Shown: one piece after another, positions 1 to 10,805 of the stretch
Position numbering within the stretch: position 1 is the first letter of the stretch
How the letters are laid out: each line of letters opens with the position of its first letter
NCBI RefSeq assembly: GCF_009727055.1
Contig: NC_052352.1
Location: 28,245,283-28,309,282, forward strand
Direction: 5' to 3'
Length of the DNA stretch: 64,000 bases
Source of the DNA: Benincasa hispida
Lineage: Eukaryota; Streptophyta; Magnoliopsida; Cucurbitales; Cucurbitaceae
Notes under the pieces: model-generated
Databases searched by the model: none
What the model was told of the DNA's origin: nothing
The model's input: the letters and a program-made list of their open reading frames with translations, nothing else
Made by a program: the position numbers and the translations under genes

Positions 1-700
1 TTAAAAAATTAATTTAATATTTGATATTAAATTAATTAGAATTATTTAAATTGTTTAAATAATATTTATTATTTTATTAAAAAATAAAATTAATTTATGA
101 AAATAATTTGTGTAAATTAATAATATTTTAAATTTTATTAATTAAAATTGATTATGAAGTCAATTTAGATAAAATTGAAAAAGAAAACAAAAACACAAAA
201 AATTGGAAAATGACATTTTCTAATGTCTTCTTCTACTAGCTCACCAATAACCCATTTGAACTCTTCATTAACTCCAAGCATGAGCTGTATCTCATGCAGA
301 AAATTTCTTTGCATGAATGTCTGCAATATATTGAAGAAATTGGAGTGTTTTGAAGGGATGACAACCGAACAAAATTTTGGAGAAAAATTTGAGAGAAGAA
401 GGTTGTTCTTCTACTTGGTTGCTGCTGTGAGCTTCTCCAAATTCCCTTAATTTCAGCTTATTTTGAGTCCTACTACTCAATCTTGAGCTCCAAGATGATA
501 GTAGGGAAGATCTTGGGGTGGTCTACAACAAGATTCTGTAGAGATTTGCAGCTGAATCAAAGCTTAGAGGAAGTTCATCAAAGGTATGTCATGAAACCCA
601 TTTATTTCTGTTGAAGCATGTTTTCTTTTCTGCTAAAATTAATGAATTGGAGTGCTTATGGATCCTGGTTTCTTTCGCTGCGCATTAGAACCTTCCAACA
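1..700 (+). mobile_element. 3' part of 5' LTR, Copia element A
   Basis: This is the downstream part of a long terminal repeat whose start lies outside the window. It ends in CCTTCCAACA at 700, directly followed by a primer-binding site. The same order of AT-rich stretch, 'catgagctgtatctcatgc' segment, 'gaattggagtgcttatgg' segment and CA end is seen in the LTR at 27,085-28,939, which supports the boundary. The short reading frames here are on both strands, overlap each other, and are not genes. Confidence 0.8.
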
Positions 701-714
701 ATTGGTATCAGAGC
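701..714 (+). other. primer-binding site of element A
   Basis: ATTGGTATCAGAGC directly follows the LTR end. TGGTATCAGAGC is the usual complement of the plant initiator methionine tRNA 3' end and primes minus-strand DNA synthesis in Ty1/Copia elements. Confidence 0.9.
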
Positions 715-3212
715 ATCAATAAGCATTCAATTCAGTTAATTTTGGTTTGGTGAGTGTTTTACATGAGAATTATGAAACTGTTGTACTGATATGGTTCTTT
801 TAGTTTTAGCTTTTAATTTTGCTTTGATTTTCCATTTAAATTTATAATTGGTTCTTATTTGATGAGCTTTAATGTGTTTCCAAGAGTCTGTAATTTATTT
901 GGAGTCATTAGAGTTGAAATTAAGCTATAAATCGAAGAAACAAGCGAAGAGGCCAAGTTGCAGTTCTAGAAAATCAGCCTCTGTTCTTATTGTCGTTGAG
1001 CTTCAGTAGCTAAACGATCGCTTAGCTTCATGCGTCAGACGATGTGAAGAAAAGCTAAGCGATCGTGTAGCTTTGGGCGTTGATCGTTAAGGTATTGTGC
1101 GCTAGACGATCGTGTACCTGCTGGAGCTAAGCAATGCGTTGTATTGCTATACGATGGCACTACACGATCGTATAGCTTCGGGTGGGAGCTAAGCGATGCG
1201 ATGAAGAGCTATAGATAGCGCTGAGCGACCGCTTACCACGATCGTTTACCTTTGATCGGGAGCTAAACGATGCGTCGAGTTGTTGAGCGATAGCACTACG
1301 CGATCGTTTACCTCTATGCGACAACTAAATGATGCATCAAGTTGCAAAGCGATAGCACTACGCAATCGCTTACCTATGTGCAGGAGTTGGGCGATGCGTT
1401 GAATACTATACGATGGCATTAAGCGATTGTTTACCTTTTGCACGTGCTAAACGATCGACTTTATGCGTTAGACGATGGAGCTAAGCGATCGTGTAGTAAA
1501 TTGTTCGTGCTAAACGATGGAGTTGCGCGATAGTGTAAGAGATAAAGCGATCGTGTAGCTTCCTTCAGCACTAGACGATGACACTATGCGATAGAAGCAA
1601 AATTCTACACGATCGTGTAGCTTTACTAAACGATCAGAAAAAATAATAGACGATGGTCGTCATTGCTAAACGATGAGACTTAGCAAGATGTTGAACATAA
1701 GCAAGAGTTGCTGGTTCGACCGGTTCTCTTGTGGTCTGGTCCAGTTCAGACAGTTCAGGTCCGGTTCAAGCTACTTGAGTTCGTTTTGTAACGGTTTAGA
1801 AGCTGTTTTGTAATAATTAGGTTTTATTTTCTTGTTTTTGCCAAAACTTAAGCCATATCAGTTAGTGTTTAATTATTTATGCATGTGATGTATGTTATAA
1901 TTAAATAAATCTTGCATATGCATACAGTATGCCATGTAGATTTAAAATCCCACCATAGAAAGCATGCTACATGTATTGAAAGTATGTTATAAAATATTAT
2001 AATATATAGTATTCATATTAGGGTTTCTTTTATTTAATATAATAGTTATATTCGATATTGAATGCTTTTGTTATTTGTCGTGGATGTTTAGCATGTCTAA
2101 AATTTTGTAAGCTGTTATAAAATTTGGTCAGACGTTTAAAATCCATAACAAAGTACAATTGCATACTCACTTAGGTTAACCACTTGTTTTAATAGTTAAA
2201 ATAGGTCGTTAAACTTGTAAAACAAGGGTTGCAAACTCAACCGGTATATAATCCTATCGAAAGCTGGGGGTACTTAAGTTGACGGTGTATGAAACACCTC
2301 CTACATGGGGATTATAGCCGAATAATTGAGCATTTGTAACCGGTTTTATGAGCATTCGTGAGCGATGTGAGGCAATAAAATGGTTTATCACCTAGACATT
2401 GTAGGTTAAATCCAATTATAAGAGTTATATTTGGATAAACCACCAAGGTTGTATAAAATTAGCCGTCATGCCTAAGTAAATTACCCAAATATTTAGAACA
2501 CTTCAATGAGCGATTAACAATATATTTGATATATAATTGTTAGCTCTCACGTCCTCAAGAGTTCACACTGTGAGATCCATGCTCGGCTTATTGTCGATTT
2601 TACCTCGACTGCTCCATACGAAAAGTGTTTGCATGGGTCAATAATAAGGTGAATGGGGGAAGTTATTCATAGTAAGTGGGTGAAGGAAATGTGTCAACAT
2701 TGTCCTACGCTCTCCTCCATTAGTTTAAACCGTGAGATTCTTATGTTGCGCATGTTGTCGTTTTTATGCGGCACTAGTTATTCGTTAACCAAGGATTTGG
2801 AACAACCCAAGCTTCAGTAAAATGAATAGGGTCTTATAGTTCCGTCTTGGGTATTGTCTTCTATTTTGGAGGCATACTCCTACCGTTCTGTAAGATCCGA
2901 AATGGCGAGTCTACACTTACAAGATCAAGATTTACTAAGTGTTAGTAATGATCTTGACCGAAAATGATAACTAAATGACTATCAGAATATGAGTTATTCT
3001 GGAGATAGTATTTGGTCAAGAACTGTCTTGCTTTTATGAAGGAATTCTTGACTACCCCACGGTAGCATTTGTTATAAATCACTTCAATATTGTTGCAAAA
3101 ATAATGATTATGGGTACATTATCACTTTGCTAAAACTTGATTGGATTTAAAAGCAATTCACTTATAAAATGTGTTTATAATTTAAACACTTCACTTATAA
3201 AATGTGTTTATA
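715..3212 (+). mobile_element. long untranslated leader of element A
   Basis: About 2.5 kb lies between the primer-binding site and gag and holds no long open frame. It carries the CGATCG repeat block at 955-1,690, a GGTTC-rich stretch at about 1,705-1,790, and a segment ('catatgcatacagtatgcc', about 1,914) that recurs at 31,977 in element D. Leaders with the same order of parts recur in elements B1 and D and, on the opposite strand, at 17,892-21,780. That shared order is the evidence that this is one related group of elements. Confidence 0.75.
955..1690 (+). repeat. degenerate palindromic CGATCG repeat block
   Basis: Dozens of variants of a near-palindromic word, roughly CTARACGATCGTNTAG, occur about every 20-45 bases, with half-units such as CTAAGCGATGCG between them. 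The word is its own reverse complement, so it reads the same on both strands. The block is far more GC-rich than its surroundings. The same word is found at 9,620-9,900, 29,245-29,585 and 30,305-30,500. Function is unknown; see findings. Confidence 0.85.
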
Positions 3213-4083
3213 ATGACAAGTTCTATCATACAATTGTTGGCTTCGGACAAACTGATTGGGGACAACTATGTAACCTGGAAATAAAATTTAAATACAATAC
3301 TCACGATTGACGATTTGAGATTTGTCTTAACGGAGGAATTTCCTCCCATTCCTAGCTCAAATTCCAACCAAAATGTTCGGGAAGCGTTTGGTAGATGGAT
3401 CAAGGCGAATGATAAAGCCCGTGCTTATATTTTTGCCAGCCTGTCTGATGTCTTGACGAAAAAACACGAGGATATGAACACTGCCAAAGAGATTTACGGA
3501 ATCTCTAAGAGGGATGTTTGGACAACCGTCCTTCACCCTGAGGCATGATGCTATCAAATACTTTTACAATAGTCGCATGAAAGGGAGGAGCAATGTTCGT
3601 GAACATATCCTGGACATGATGGTCCACTTTAATATAGCTGAAGTGAACGACACTATGATGGATGAGAGAAGTCAAGTTGGCTTTATTCTAGAATCTCTTC
3701 CGAAGAGTTTTCTACAATTTTTTACCAATGCCTTGATGAATAAAATCGAATACAACTTCACAACTCTATTGAATGAGCTACAGGCTTTTCAGACCATGTT
3801 GAGAACTGAGGGTCCGGAACCAGAACCAAAAGTAAATGTTGTTTCTGCTAAGAAGAGAGGAATGTCCTCCAAACTTGAAGTTGCCTTCTCTTCGTAGACT
3901 AAGAGTATTCCAGCGAAAAAAGACAAAGGGAAAGGGAAAAATAAGCCTACTGGCAAGAAGAGTAAGAAAATCGCTGCAGAGAAAGGGAAATGTTTCCAAT
4001 GCAACGAGCAAGGACATTGGAAGAGAAATTATCCTAAATATCTTGCAGAGAAGAGAGTAGAGAAAGGCAAACAGGCTGCTTAG
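3213..4083 (+). pseudogene. Copia gag polyprotein, broken (element A)
   Basis: This is a decayed capsid/nucleocapsid gene of a Ty1/Copia retrotransposon, whose product would package the element RNA in virus-like particles. The start ATG is at 3,213 and the frame begins MTSSIIQLLASDKL. An in-frame TAA lies at 3,282 directly after a Trp-Lys pair. A frameshift near 3,495-3,510 moves the frame to position 1, and a TAG at 3,895 precedes the nucleocapsid part. The capsid core with the stretch ESLPKSFLQF is recognisable at 3,514-3,800. The CCHC zinc knuckle at 3,991-4,032 reads C-X2-C-X4-H-X4-Y: the last cysteine codon is now TAT. The frame stops at 4,081. No protease, integrase or reverse transcriptase follows. 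Confidence 0.88.
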
Positions 4084-4709
4084 AACCTGGAGACTGTTTG
4101 CTCAGCTCATCCAATGGGAGAAGTTGCTGATGAAGATGTAAATTACCTGTTTTTGTTAAATCTTGTAATGAACCTTTTGTACATATTTTTTGTTTTTTTT
4201 TTTTTTGAGAAATATGTTTATGATATCTCATAGCAACTTCTGTTGAGAATCAAATTGTTAATAGCCATCTGCGAATATTCAGATATTTAAACGGCTAAGA
4301 TCGAAGTATAATGAATTTAAGATTTCTAGATCTGACTGTTAACAAGAGTTGTTAAAGTAGGTCAGACGCATCTTAATCAAAGAGTTGAGAGTACCTCATG
4401 TAGTGAGAGGAAAGTGTACTTCCTGGCCATTATCGAGAATTAGATGCATTCCCATATAGTGTAATAAGAAGCCTATTGTACACTAATATGTTTACAATGA
4501 TTCTCTCGGCTAAAGTGTTTAAGAATCATCTAGTAAGACTAGAAATACTAGAGTTTAATAACCTAGGGCAAGCGGGAAAATATCGGGTATGAGTTACCTA
4601 ATGGTAAAACCATGGGTATGGGATGCCCTAGTTTATCGTATTTCTCTATAAAACTTAAAAACTCAGTCTTATATATCAGATATATAAGTTACCACTGGAG
4701 TTTTAGTCC
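4084..4709 (+). mobile_element. non-coding tail of element A between gag and the polypurine tract
   Basis: Only about 625 bases separate the gag stop from the polypurine tract, where a Copia element would normally have over 3 kb of pol. I see no protease, integrase, reverse transcriptase or RNase H motif on either strand here. The element is therefore either internally deleted or of the gag-only kind. Confidence 0.7.
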
Positions 4710-4718
4710 AAGTGGGAG
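4710..4718 (+). other. polypurine tract of element A
   Basis: AAGTGGGAG lies two bases before the 3' LTR start (TGTTAGG at 4,721). This is the expected place and composition for the plus-strand primer in Copia elements. Confidence 0.85.
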
Positions 4719-4720
4719 TT

Positions 4721-5232
4721 TGTTAGGTTTTATGTCCTAAAACTCGTGGATTGTGAATATTAGAACTTATTCTGAGAATTCAGTTATTGAATATATTGTT
4801 TTCGTAGAAATCCAATAAACTTAAGTCCCTTGACTATTATATGAGTATTTGAACTTTATGTGGAGACATACAAGTGGATCAGTTTCGAATAAATAGTCAA
4901 AATGATCTATAGTATATAAATAAGGTTGGGTACCTTATTCTGGTAACACTATTAGATGCTGCCTACTCTGTAGTTGTTACAAAGAGTTGTAAAGTGCTAC
5001 AAACAAAGTGATCCTAATTCGTTCATGTTGGAACATGAGGAGTGGGGGTGTCCAATACAAATGAGTTTTGTGCAAGGTCGGACTACGAAACTATTTCAAA
5101 GCGAAATCCAATAAACTTTATAACGTTGTTTACCGTTTAAGACTAACTATTTCAAAGCGATGACCTAGGTAACTTGACCTTAATCCTGAGCTAACTTTGA
5201 ACTCCTATTTGTTCGGGATTATCCTATGACTT
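4721..5232 (+). mobile_element. truncated 3' LTR of element A
   Basis: It starts TGTTAGGTTTTATGTCC and runs parallel to the LTR at 16,657 (TGTTGAGTTTTATGTCC) through 'gacctaggtaacttgacc' to about 5,230, then departs abruptly into unrelated purine-rich DNA. Roughly the first 510 bases of a LTR of about 2 kb remain, so the element was cut by a deletion or later insertion. Confidence 0.85.
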
Positions 5233-6520
5233 TAGAAAGGGGAAAGATGAAGAAGGGGGACGATAAAGCCCCAATGTGGAAAAAGATAGAAAGAAAGAAA
5301 ACAAAAAAGCCGAATGATGAACAAGAAGGGGTAGAATAAGGTTATTTGAGGAATAAAAAAAAAGGTAAACATATTTAATGTAATTCAGAAAATAATTTAT
5401 ATTTGTAAATAGTTTTAAAAAGGGATATATATTTATTTATTTATTTTTAATAAAAAAACATATGCTACAAATTTCCTAAAATTTACTCCATAAGTTGAAA
5501 GTTGGATAAGACAAACTCATTAAATTGGATAAGGCAAACTCATGGGCTTGCTACAGATTTAAGTTGGAAATTTGTTATTGGTGGCCAAAAAATAAAATAA
5601 AAGAAAAAAGAAAAAAGAAAAAAAGAAAAAAATGGAAAAATTGTGACACGTGGCCAAAACTAAAATGACAAAGTTTTATGTATTTAGAATTATAACAACT
5701 AAAATTACAGAAAATAAAAGTAATTCCTTTTCTTTCCCTTTATACAAATATCTTTTAATTAAAAAAAAGGAAATTATTTCAAATGGTAAAACTATTTTGT
5801 AAAATATTTATAAGATATAACAAAATTTTAGAAGATATAACAAAATTTTAGAACTATCAATGATAGACACTGATAGAATTCTATCAGTGTCTATTAATAT
5901 CACTGACAGATACTGATAGAAGTCTATCTGTGTCTATCAGCTTCTATCATTGATAGTTCTAAAATTTTGCTATATTTTGTAAATATTTTAGTTTATTTTT
6001 CTATATTTAAAAATAACCCATAAAAAAAACCCAACTAACTCCAACCAAATTTAGTTCACTATTTTCTAGATTTATGGATTTTTAAATGGGATTGGATTTC
6101 CCATTAAAATTTGAGTCTATTCATTTTCAAATCTACTTGAATTTGTTTCAAATCGAAGATATGATATGATTTTATTGTTCGTCTTAAGAATGATAAAAAC
6201 ATAATCGAGACTCAATTTTCATAATGCAAAGTTCGTCTAAATAAAATGAAACTATGTACTTTGGGGTAAAGAAAAGACGGTAAATACAACATATACCTCA
6301 TGAGTGTCCTTCAAATATTAACCATTTAGGCCACGTTTTTCGATTCATAATGAATTTGGTGTAATTGGAATTGAATTGCATGGATGGATCAATGGAAATG
6401 GACCTAAATTATAATCGTTATTTGGTTACAATTGATCACGTTTACCTATACATTTTACAAAGATAATCCAATCCTTGTCGAGGTTGTTTACTCCAGGTTA
6501 TAAGTGAAAGGAAAAAGTAA
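5233..6520. other. AT-rich intergenic DNA
   Basis: No gene is visible. The stretch has A/G-rich low-complexity runs (5,590-5,640), a palindromic MITE (5,795-5,990, listed separately), and a segment starting 'ggccacgttttt' at about 6,331 that resembles one end of a PIF/Harbinger-type element, for which no matching second end was found. Confidence 0.6.
5795..5990. mobile_element. palindromic 'gatag' MITE
   Basis: The outer arms 5,835-5,866 and 5,944-5,975 are inverted repeats with one mismatch. Inside is a perfect 32 bp palindrome (5,863-5,894) centred on GAATTC and a second imperfect one at about 5,907-5,935, all built from 'gatagacactgatag'-like words. The nested hairpin and small size fit a MITE. 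I recall this word family as common in cucurbit genomes, which is the main taxonomic hint here. Confidence 0.75.
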
Positions 6521-6521
6521 G

Positions 6522-6698
6522 ATTATAAAAATACCCTCTATTGTAAATCAAATTTTCAGGCAACTGACGGGACCCCTATATTTGCAAACATTTTGAAAAT
6601 ATATTTGGAATGTTCGACTGTCTTCTTCTTCTTCCTCTTGCTCAAACGTTCGGCTGACATTTTTAGGGTTTAACATCTGGACATTCAATCAACAGTAA
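6522..6698 (+). promoter_or_regulatory. possible promoter and non-coding first exon of the dead DUF1985-type gene
   Basis: A TATA-like GATTATAAAAATACC at about 6,522 is followed by a CT-rich leader ('tcttcttcttcttcctctt') and then by a good donor site, ACA|GTAAGT, at 6,695. The order fits a promoter, an untranslated first exon and an intron before the coding remnant near 7,300. This is inferred from signals alone. Confidence 0.4.
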
Positions 6699-7305
6699 GT
6701 ATACCATTTCTCGTTATTATGCTTCATTAGTTATTCATAATTCGATTTTTCTCCCATACCTGTTCATCTAGGGTCCTAAAAACCATGGCATTTTTTTCGA
6801 TTTTCTTGAACTTGTAGTCCGAGTTTGACAAAAAAAAAAAGGATCTATTTTACCATTGACACTGTAGTTACATTGAAATATATGACATTGCATGTTATGT
6901 TTGTTCCACTGAATTTTTCTGAAGTTAGTGTTTAGTGTATTGATTGGCTTTTATATCTTTGCACTCGCCTGTTGCCATTTCTGTTTTCATTTCCATTTTT
7001 GGCTGCGGCATAGTTATGATCAGTCATCACAGTAATTTGTACGTGACCTTGAACCCGAACAAAAACGGTAAATAGGTAACGCTAACTGAAATGGTAACCT
7101 AAATGGTAATAGATGAATATCTATATGTTTCTTATGTAAAAATTGTTGCATAGTTGACATGACACAAATCTAGTATAAGATTCCTATATCTGAGTGGTTT
7201 CCTGCTTAGTATACTAGTTTATCCTATATCAAGCTTTCCAACATTGTTAACAAGAGGAAACTAAGTCTTGCACAATTGGATATGTTTAGAAGAACGATAT
7301 TCATT

Positions 7306-8556
7306 CGCTTTATTGATTTGAATATTATATTTAGTAGTGGTCTCATTCATGGGGCCTTATTGAGGAAGATTATGGACGATAGAGAAGACTGTAAGTCATT
7401 CAGCATTATGGGGCATTGTGACATTTAGGAAAGCAGAATTCCTATTGGTGTTGGGATTGTGGTTGCCAATACTTGTCATTGAGTAGACGAAATTTGTTGG
7501 TTATCGTTTGCGAGACACATACTTCAAATGTAAAGGATTGATGCAGTTTGACTTGGATAAAGAGTATCTGAAATGTGAGTTTGCAAACGACGATGATGCC
7601 ATCAAAGTTTAGTTAGTATACTACACAGAGCTTACAATGATGAGAAAGGACAAGCACACGTTCGTTGATCCATATTTGTTTTAGGCTATTGATGATCTAG
7701 ACTATTTCAACAATATAAATTAGGGGTTAATGTTATGGGACCGAACCTTGGGTAGTCTGCAACGACCCTGCATTGGGAAGGCTAGGAAGTACAAGACAAC
7801 ACAACAAGAAATCCATTTTATGTCATAAAGTTCAGCCTCCCTAGGTCTCCACTTGCCTTTCAGGTAAAGTAGTTTGGCTACAATATTATAATTTAATCAA
7901 TTCATCATATGCACCTTGCGTGCTTACATGACATTTGTTTCTAATGCTTTTGTGCAAATTTCATAGGTTTAACTGTACGAGACATTGTCCACGATTGATA
8001 GTGTTGCTGCAAAGAAATTAATACCATTGCAGTTCCTCGAATACATCGTTGGAGTTGCCAGCAACCAACACCGCTTCTCATGTTGCAAGACAAGGATTTT
8101 AATTTTGCATTAGTAAGTGTTGATTCTAACACATCTTAATAACAGAAAAACTCCAAAAATTACGTATTTTTTGAAATGCTATGCAGACTATGGTAACTAC
8201 GGTGCTAGACAGGTCAGATGATGAGAATGCATATAATCCATCCTAGTACACGAGAGGCCATTGCATGTAGCACCTTCAACTGAACCTTCTATTAACGGAG
8301 GGCTGTCATCACTCCCTCAAAGCCCCTGTGATGGTCGTTCTGTTGACGATGCCCATATAAGTGAACTCGTTAGTGGCCAGTTCGTACGTGGCCCATTGGA
8401 TGCTCACGTTATTGATTTCTCATCCATTCCATCAAGTAGTACACAATATGTTGAACATGTGTGAGGACCGACACCACCAACATCTCCATTAATTGAGAAC
8501 CGCCTAGACTAATTGCATAATGAAATTTGAGCTTAACGTCCTCATTGATTGACCAA
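7306..8556 (+). pseudogene. DUF1985-type gene (Ulp1-protease/MULE-associated family), broken
   Basis: Translated pieces look like the DUF1985 domain found next to Ulp1-like cysteine protease domains in plant Mutator-like elements. In one frame IVTFRKAEFLLVLGLW is readable at about 7,414-7,462. After a frame change, RLRDTYFKCKGLMQFDLDK appears at about 7,508-7,570, then a DDLDYFNN stretch near 7,690. A likely second exon after the acceptor at 7,966 includes VAAKKLIPLQFLEYIVG. A Ser/Pro-rich linker frame lies at 8,261-8,464. Frameshifts and stops (for example TAG at about 7,611 and 7,682) show it is dead. It continues after two insertions at 11,012. No Ulp1 catalytic triad was found. Confidence 0.6.
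8549..8556. repeat. left target-site duplication of hAT-like MITE
   Basis: TTGACCAA here matches GTAACCAA at 9,204-9,211 in six of eight bases. hAT elements make 8 bp duplications. Confidence 0.55.
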
Positions 8557-9203
8557 TAGAGATGTCCATGGGACGGGGCGGAGTCGGGGATGCCATTCAC
8601 CATCCCCGTCCCCGCTCTCCATTTCATTCCTCATCCCTGTGAAATTCCTTAAGGGGATCTGGGCGAGGATTGGGTTCCCCATGGGAAATTTTTTACTGTT
8701 ACCTTTTTTTTTTCTAAAAAGCTAATTAATTTAAACCACTAATTTGAGCAAATTTTAATTAAATAATTAACTTTATCACTAAATTGTTTATTATGGTTAT
8801 TTTTATATGACAATTTGAATTAAAAAATAAATTACTCAAATTTTGGTCTAAAATAGCTAATTAATTTTTTTAGAGGAAAGAAATAAATTTAAATTAAATT
8901 ATTCACATATATAATCTACATTTAAACATATTCATTATGTTTCCGAATAAATAATCAAATTTGAAATTTAAATGTAAATTCATATAATAATAATAACAAC
9001 ATAACATTAGATAACTATACTAAATAAATATGTAAAAGCTAATCAGGGCGGGGACAAGGAATGGGGCTGGGGCGAGGGTTAGCTCACGGGAAATTTTTTT
9101 TCCCCACTCCCTCCCCCATTCCCCGCCTAATCAGGGAATCCTCACCCTGTTCGAGGCAGGGCCCCGCCGGACCCCGTCCTCGTAAGGAAATTGGACATCT
9201 CTA
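8557..9203. mobile_element. non-autonomous hAT-like element, 647 bp
   Basis: The ends are TAGAGATGTCC and its inverse GGACATCTCTA, which resemble the TAGGGATG ends of the Ac/hAT group. Just inside both ends are GC-rich stretches full of GGGGCGGGG and CCCCGTCCCCG words (8,570-8,690 and 9,045-9,180) that can pair with each other. The middle is plain AT-rich DNA. There is no transposase frame. It sits inside the DUF1985-type remnant, just left of a solo LTR. Confidence 0.75.
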
Positions 9204-9619
9204 GTAACCAACGTATGGACTGAAGGATCTCATATCTAAGAGTTCCATGAGCGCGTTCGGATCCCTCCGATCTCACCGTGACCGAAACACATGATATACA
9301 TTTAAAACATACAGTTATGCAAACAAACACTAATTATCGGCATGCTAAGAACAAGATAAATAACAAGGGAGAGAGTTTCATACCAATCGAAGACAGTTTT
9401 CACACTTCAGAACTCCAACGCAGCGGAAACCTCCACGTGATCTACTAACACCAAGCAGTAATGTCGATAACAGCAGCACGAACAATGCACGAACACGAAT
9501 GCCACGGGGACGACACCACCACTAAAGAGCCTCAGGTATTCTCGGAGTGAAAATCCAAAGGGTGGTCTTTGGTGAATTTGGTAGAGGAACGAGGAAACAC
9601 AAATCGTGTAGGCGATAAG

Positions 9620-9900
9620 CAAGTGGGAAGGATAAAGACGCTATCGCATAGCAGAAATGCTTATCGTTTAGGAGGAGCTACATGATCATGTAGGATTTAG
9701 TGAACGATCGTCTAGGAAAAGGTATACGATCGTTTAGTAAAATCGGCACACTATACGATCGTTTAGAAAAGCTATGTGATCGTGTAGGCGACAGTGTGCG
9801 ATCGTTTAGGGGCGAGGTAGACGATCATCTAGACGAAGAGTGACTATCGTATAGGCTATCGATTTTCTTAAGCGATCGTTATCTATTCTTCAGCGGGCAT
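9620..9900. repeat. CGATCG palindrome array inside the solo LTR
   Basis: About ten copies of ACGATCGTTTAG-like words, for example TATACGATCGTTTAG twice near 9,724 and 9,756, mark the U5 side of this LTR. The same word forms the leader block of element A, although the LTRs themselves differ. Confidence 0.8.
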
Positions 9901-10767
9901 TCGTACGAATTCTTTGGACGATTGAACAATGGAGAATTCAAAACGAAAATATTTTTTATTGTAATTCATCGGTTACAATAACCGACGGATCCCACTAACC
10001 CACGTCCGAACGTGAAATTTGGCTTAATTATCATATAATTAACCAACTAATTAATTAATAAAATATATCATGTTATATTTTTAACCTTAGTTTGATATCA
10101 CATATCTACTATAGTATTTTCTCCTCTACTTGATATAAATCATATTTATATCTAATTTCCTCCAAAATAATGTATCTCATACATTTAGCCAATTATATTA
10201 TATATAATTAACCAGTCCAATTATATCATATATAATCGAACTTCCTCTGGTCAATTTGAACATTTCAAATTAACCCAAATATTGGTTCTCAACTTTATCC
10301 AAGCTACCTAGGGGACCTAATGGACCTGTGGCTCGAAGCTCCAACAGTCCGTGAATAATTGACTAAACTCTTTAGCTACGAGATCCACCATCCGTTAACT
10401 GTCAGACATTCCACTAAAGACCAACAGCTGAACTCTTCTTACCACAGATATAGTTTTGTGTCCATCGGATATAACCAATCATGAGTACGATGACCCTTCA
10501 CAGATGCTCGTAAGTACAGTTGGGCAAAATTATTTTGCCCCTGTAGTTACATCTCACCGCTTAAGTACCATTGATTCCTCTAATGAACAATACAACATAG
10601 TCCTACTATATGTGAACACCTCTCGAGCCAAGATAAGGTGTGCAGCACCACATCGTTCAAGCCTCGGAATCAACCCTTAAGGGAGCTATCTATCTACTTA
10701 CCGCTGCCTTGGGGAAGAAGTGTATTCCATCTTGTGTAGCTGAGTTCCCAGATCTCAAATCAGACGA

Positions 10768-10805
10768 CTGTCTCTTATACACATCTAGATGTGTATAAGA
10801 GACAG
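10768..10805. other. Nextera mate-pair junction adapter (assembly artefact)
   Basis: The sequence is CTGTCTCTTATACACATCT followed at once by its reverse complement AGATGTGTATAAGAGACAG. These 38 bases are two Tn5 mosaic ends back to back, exactly the circularisation junction of Illumina Nextera mate-pair libraries. It is therefore not plant DNA. The sister LTR at 29,880-31,971 has about 335 further bases (about 31,411-31,745) at this point, so the two sides here are probably not adjacent in the genome. Confidence 0.97.

Noticed and set aside
955..1690. CRISPR-like array
   Set aside because: Repeats are degenerate, irregularly spaced and palindromic, lie in a plant retrotransposon leader, and have no cas genes.
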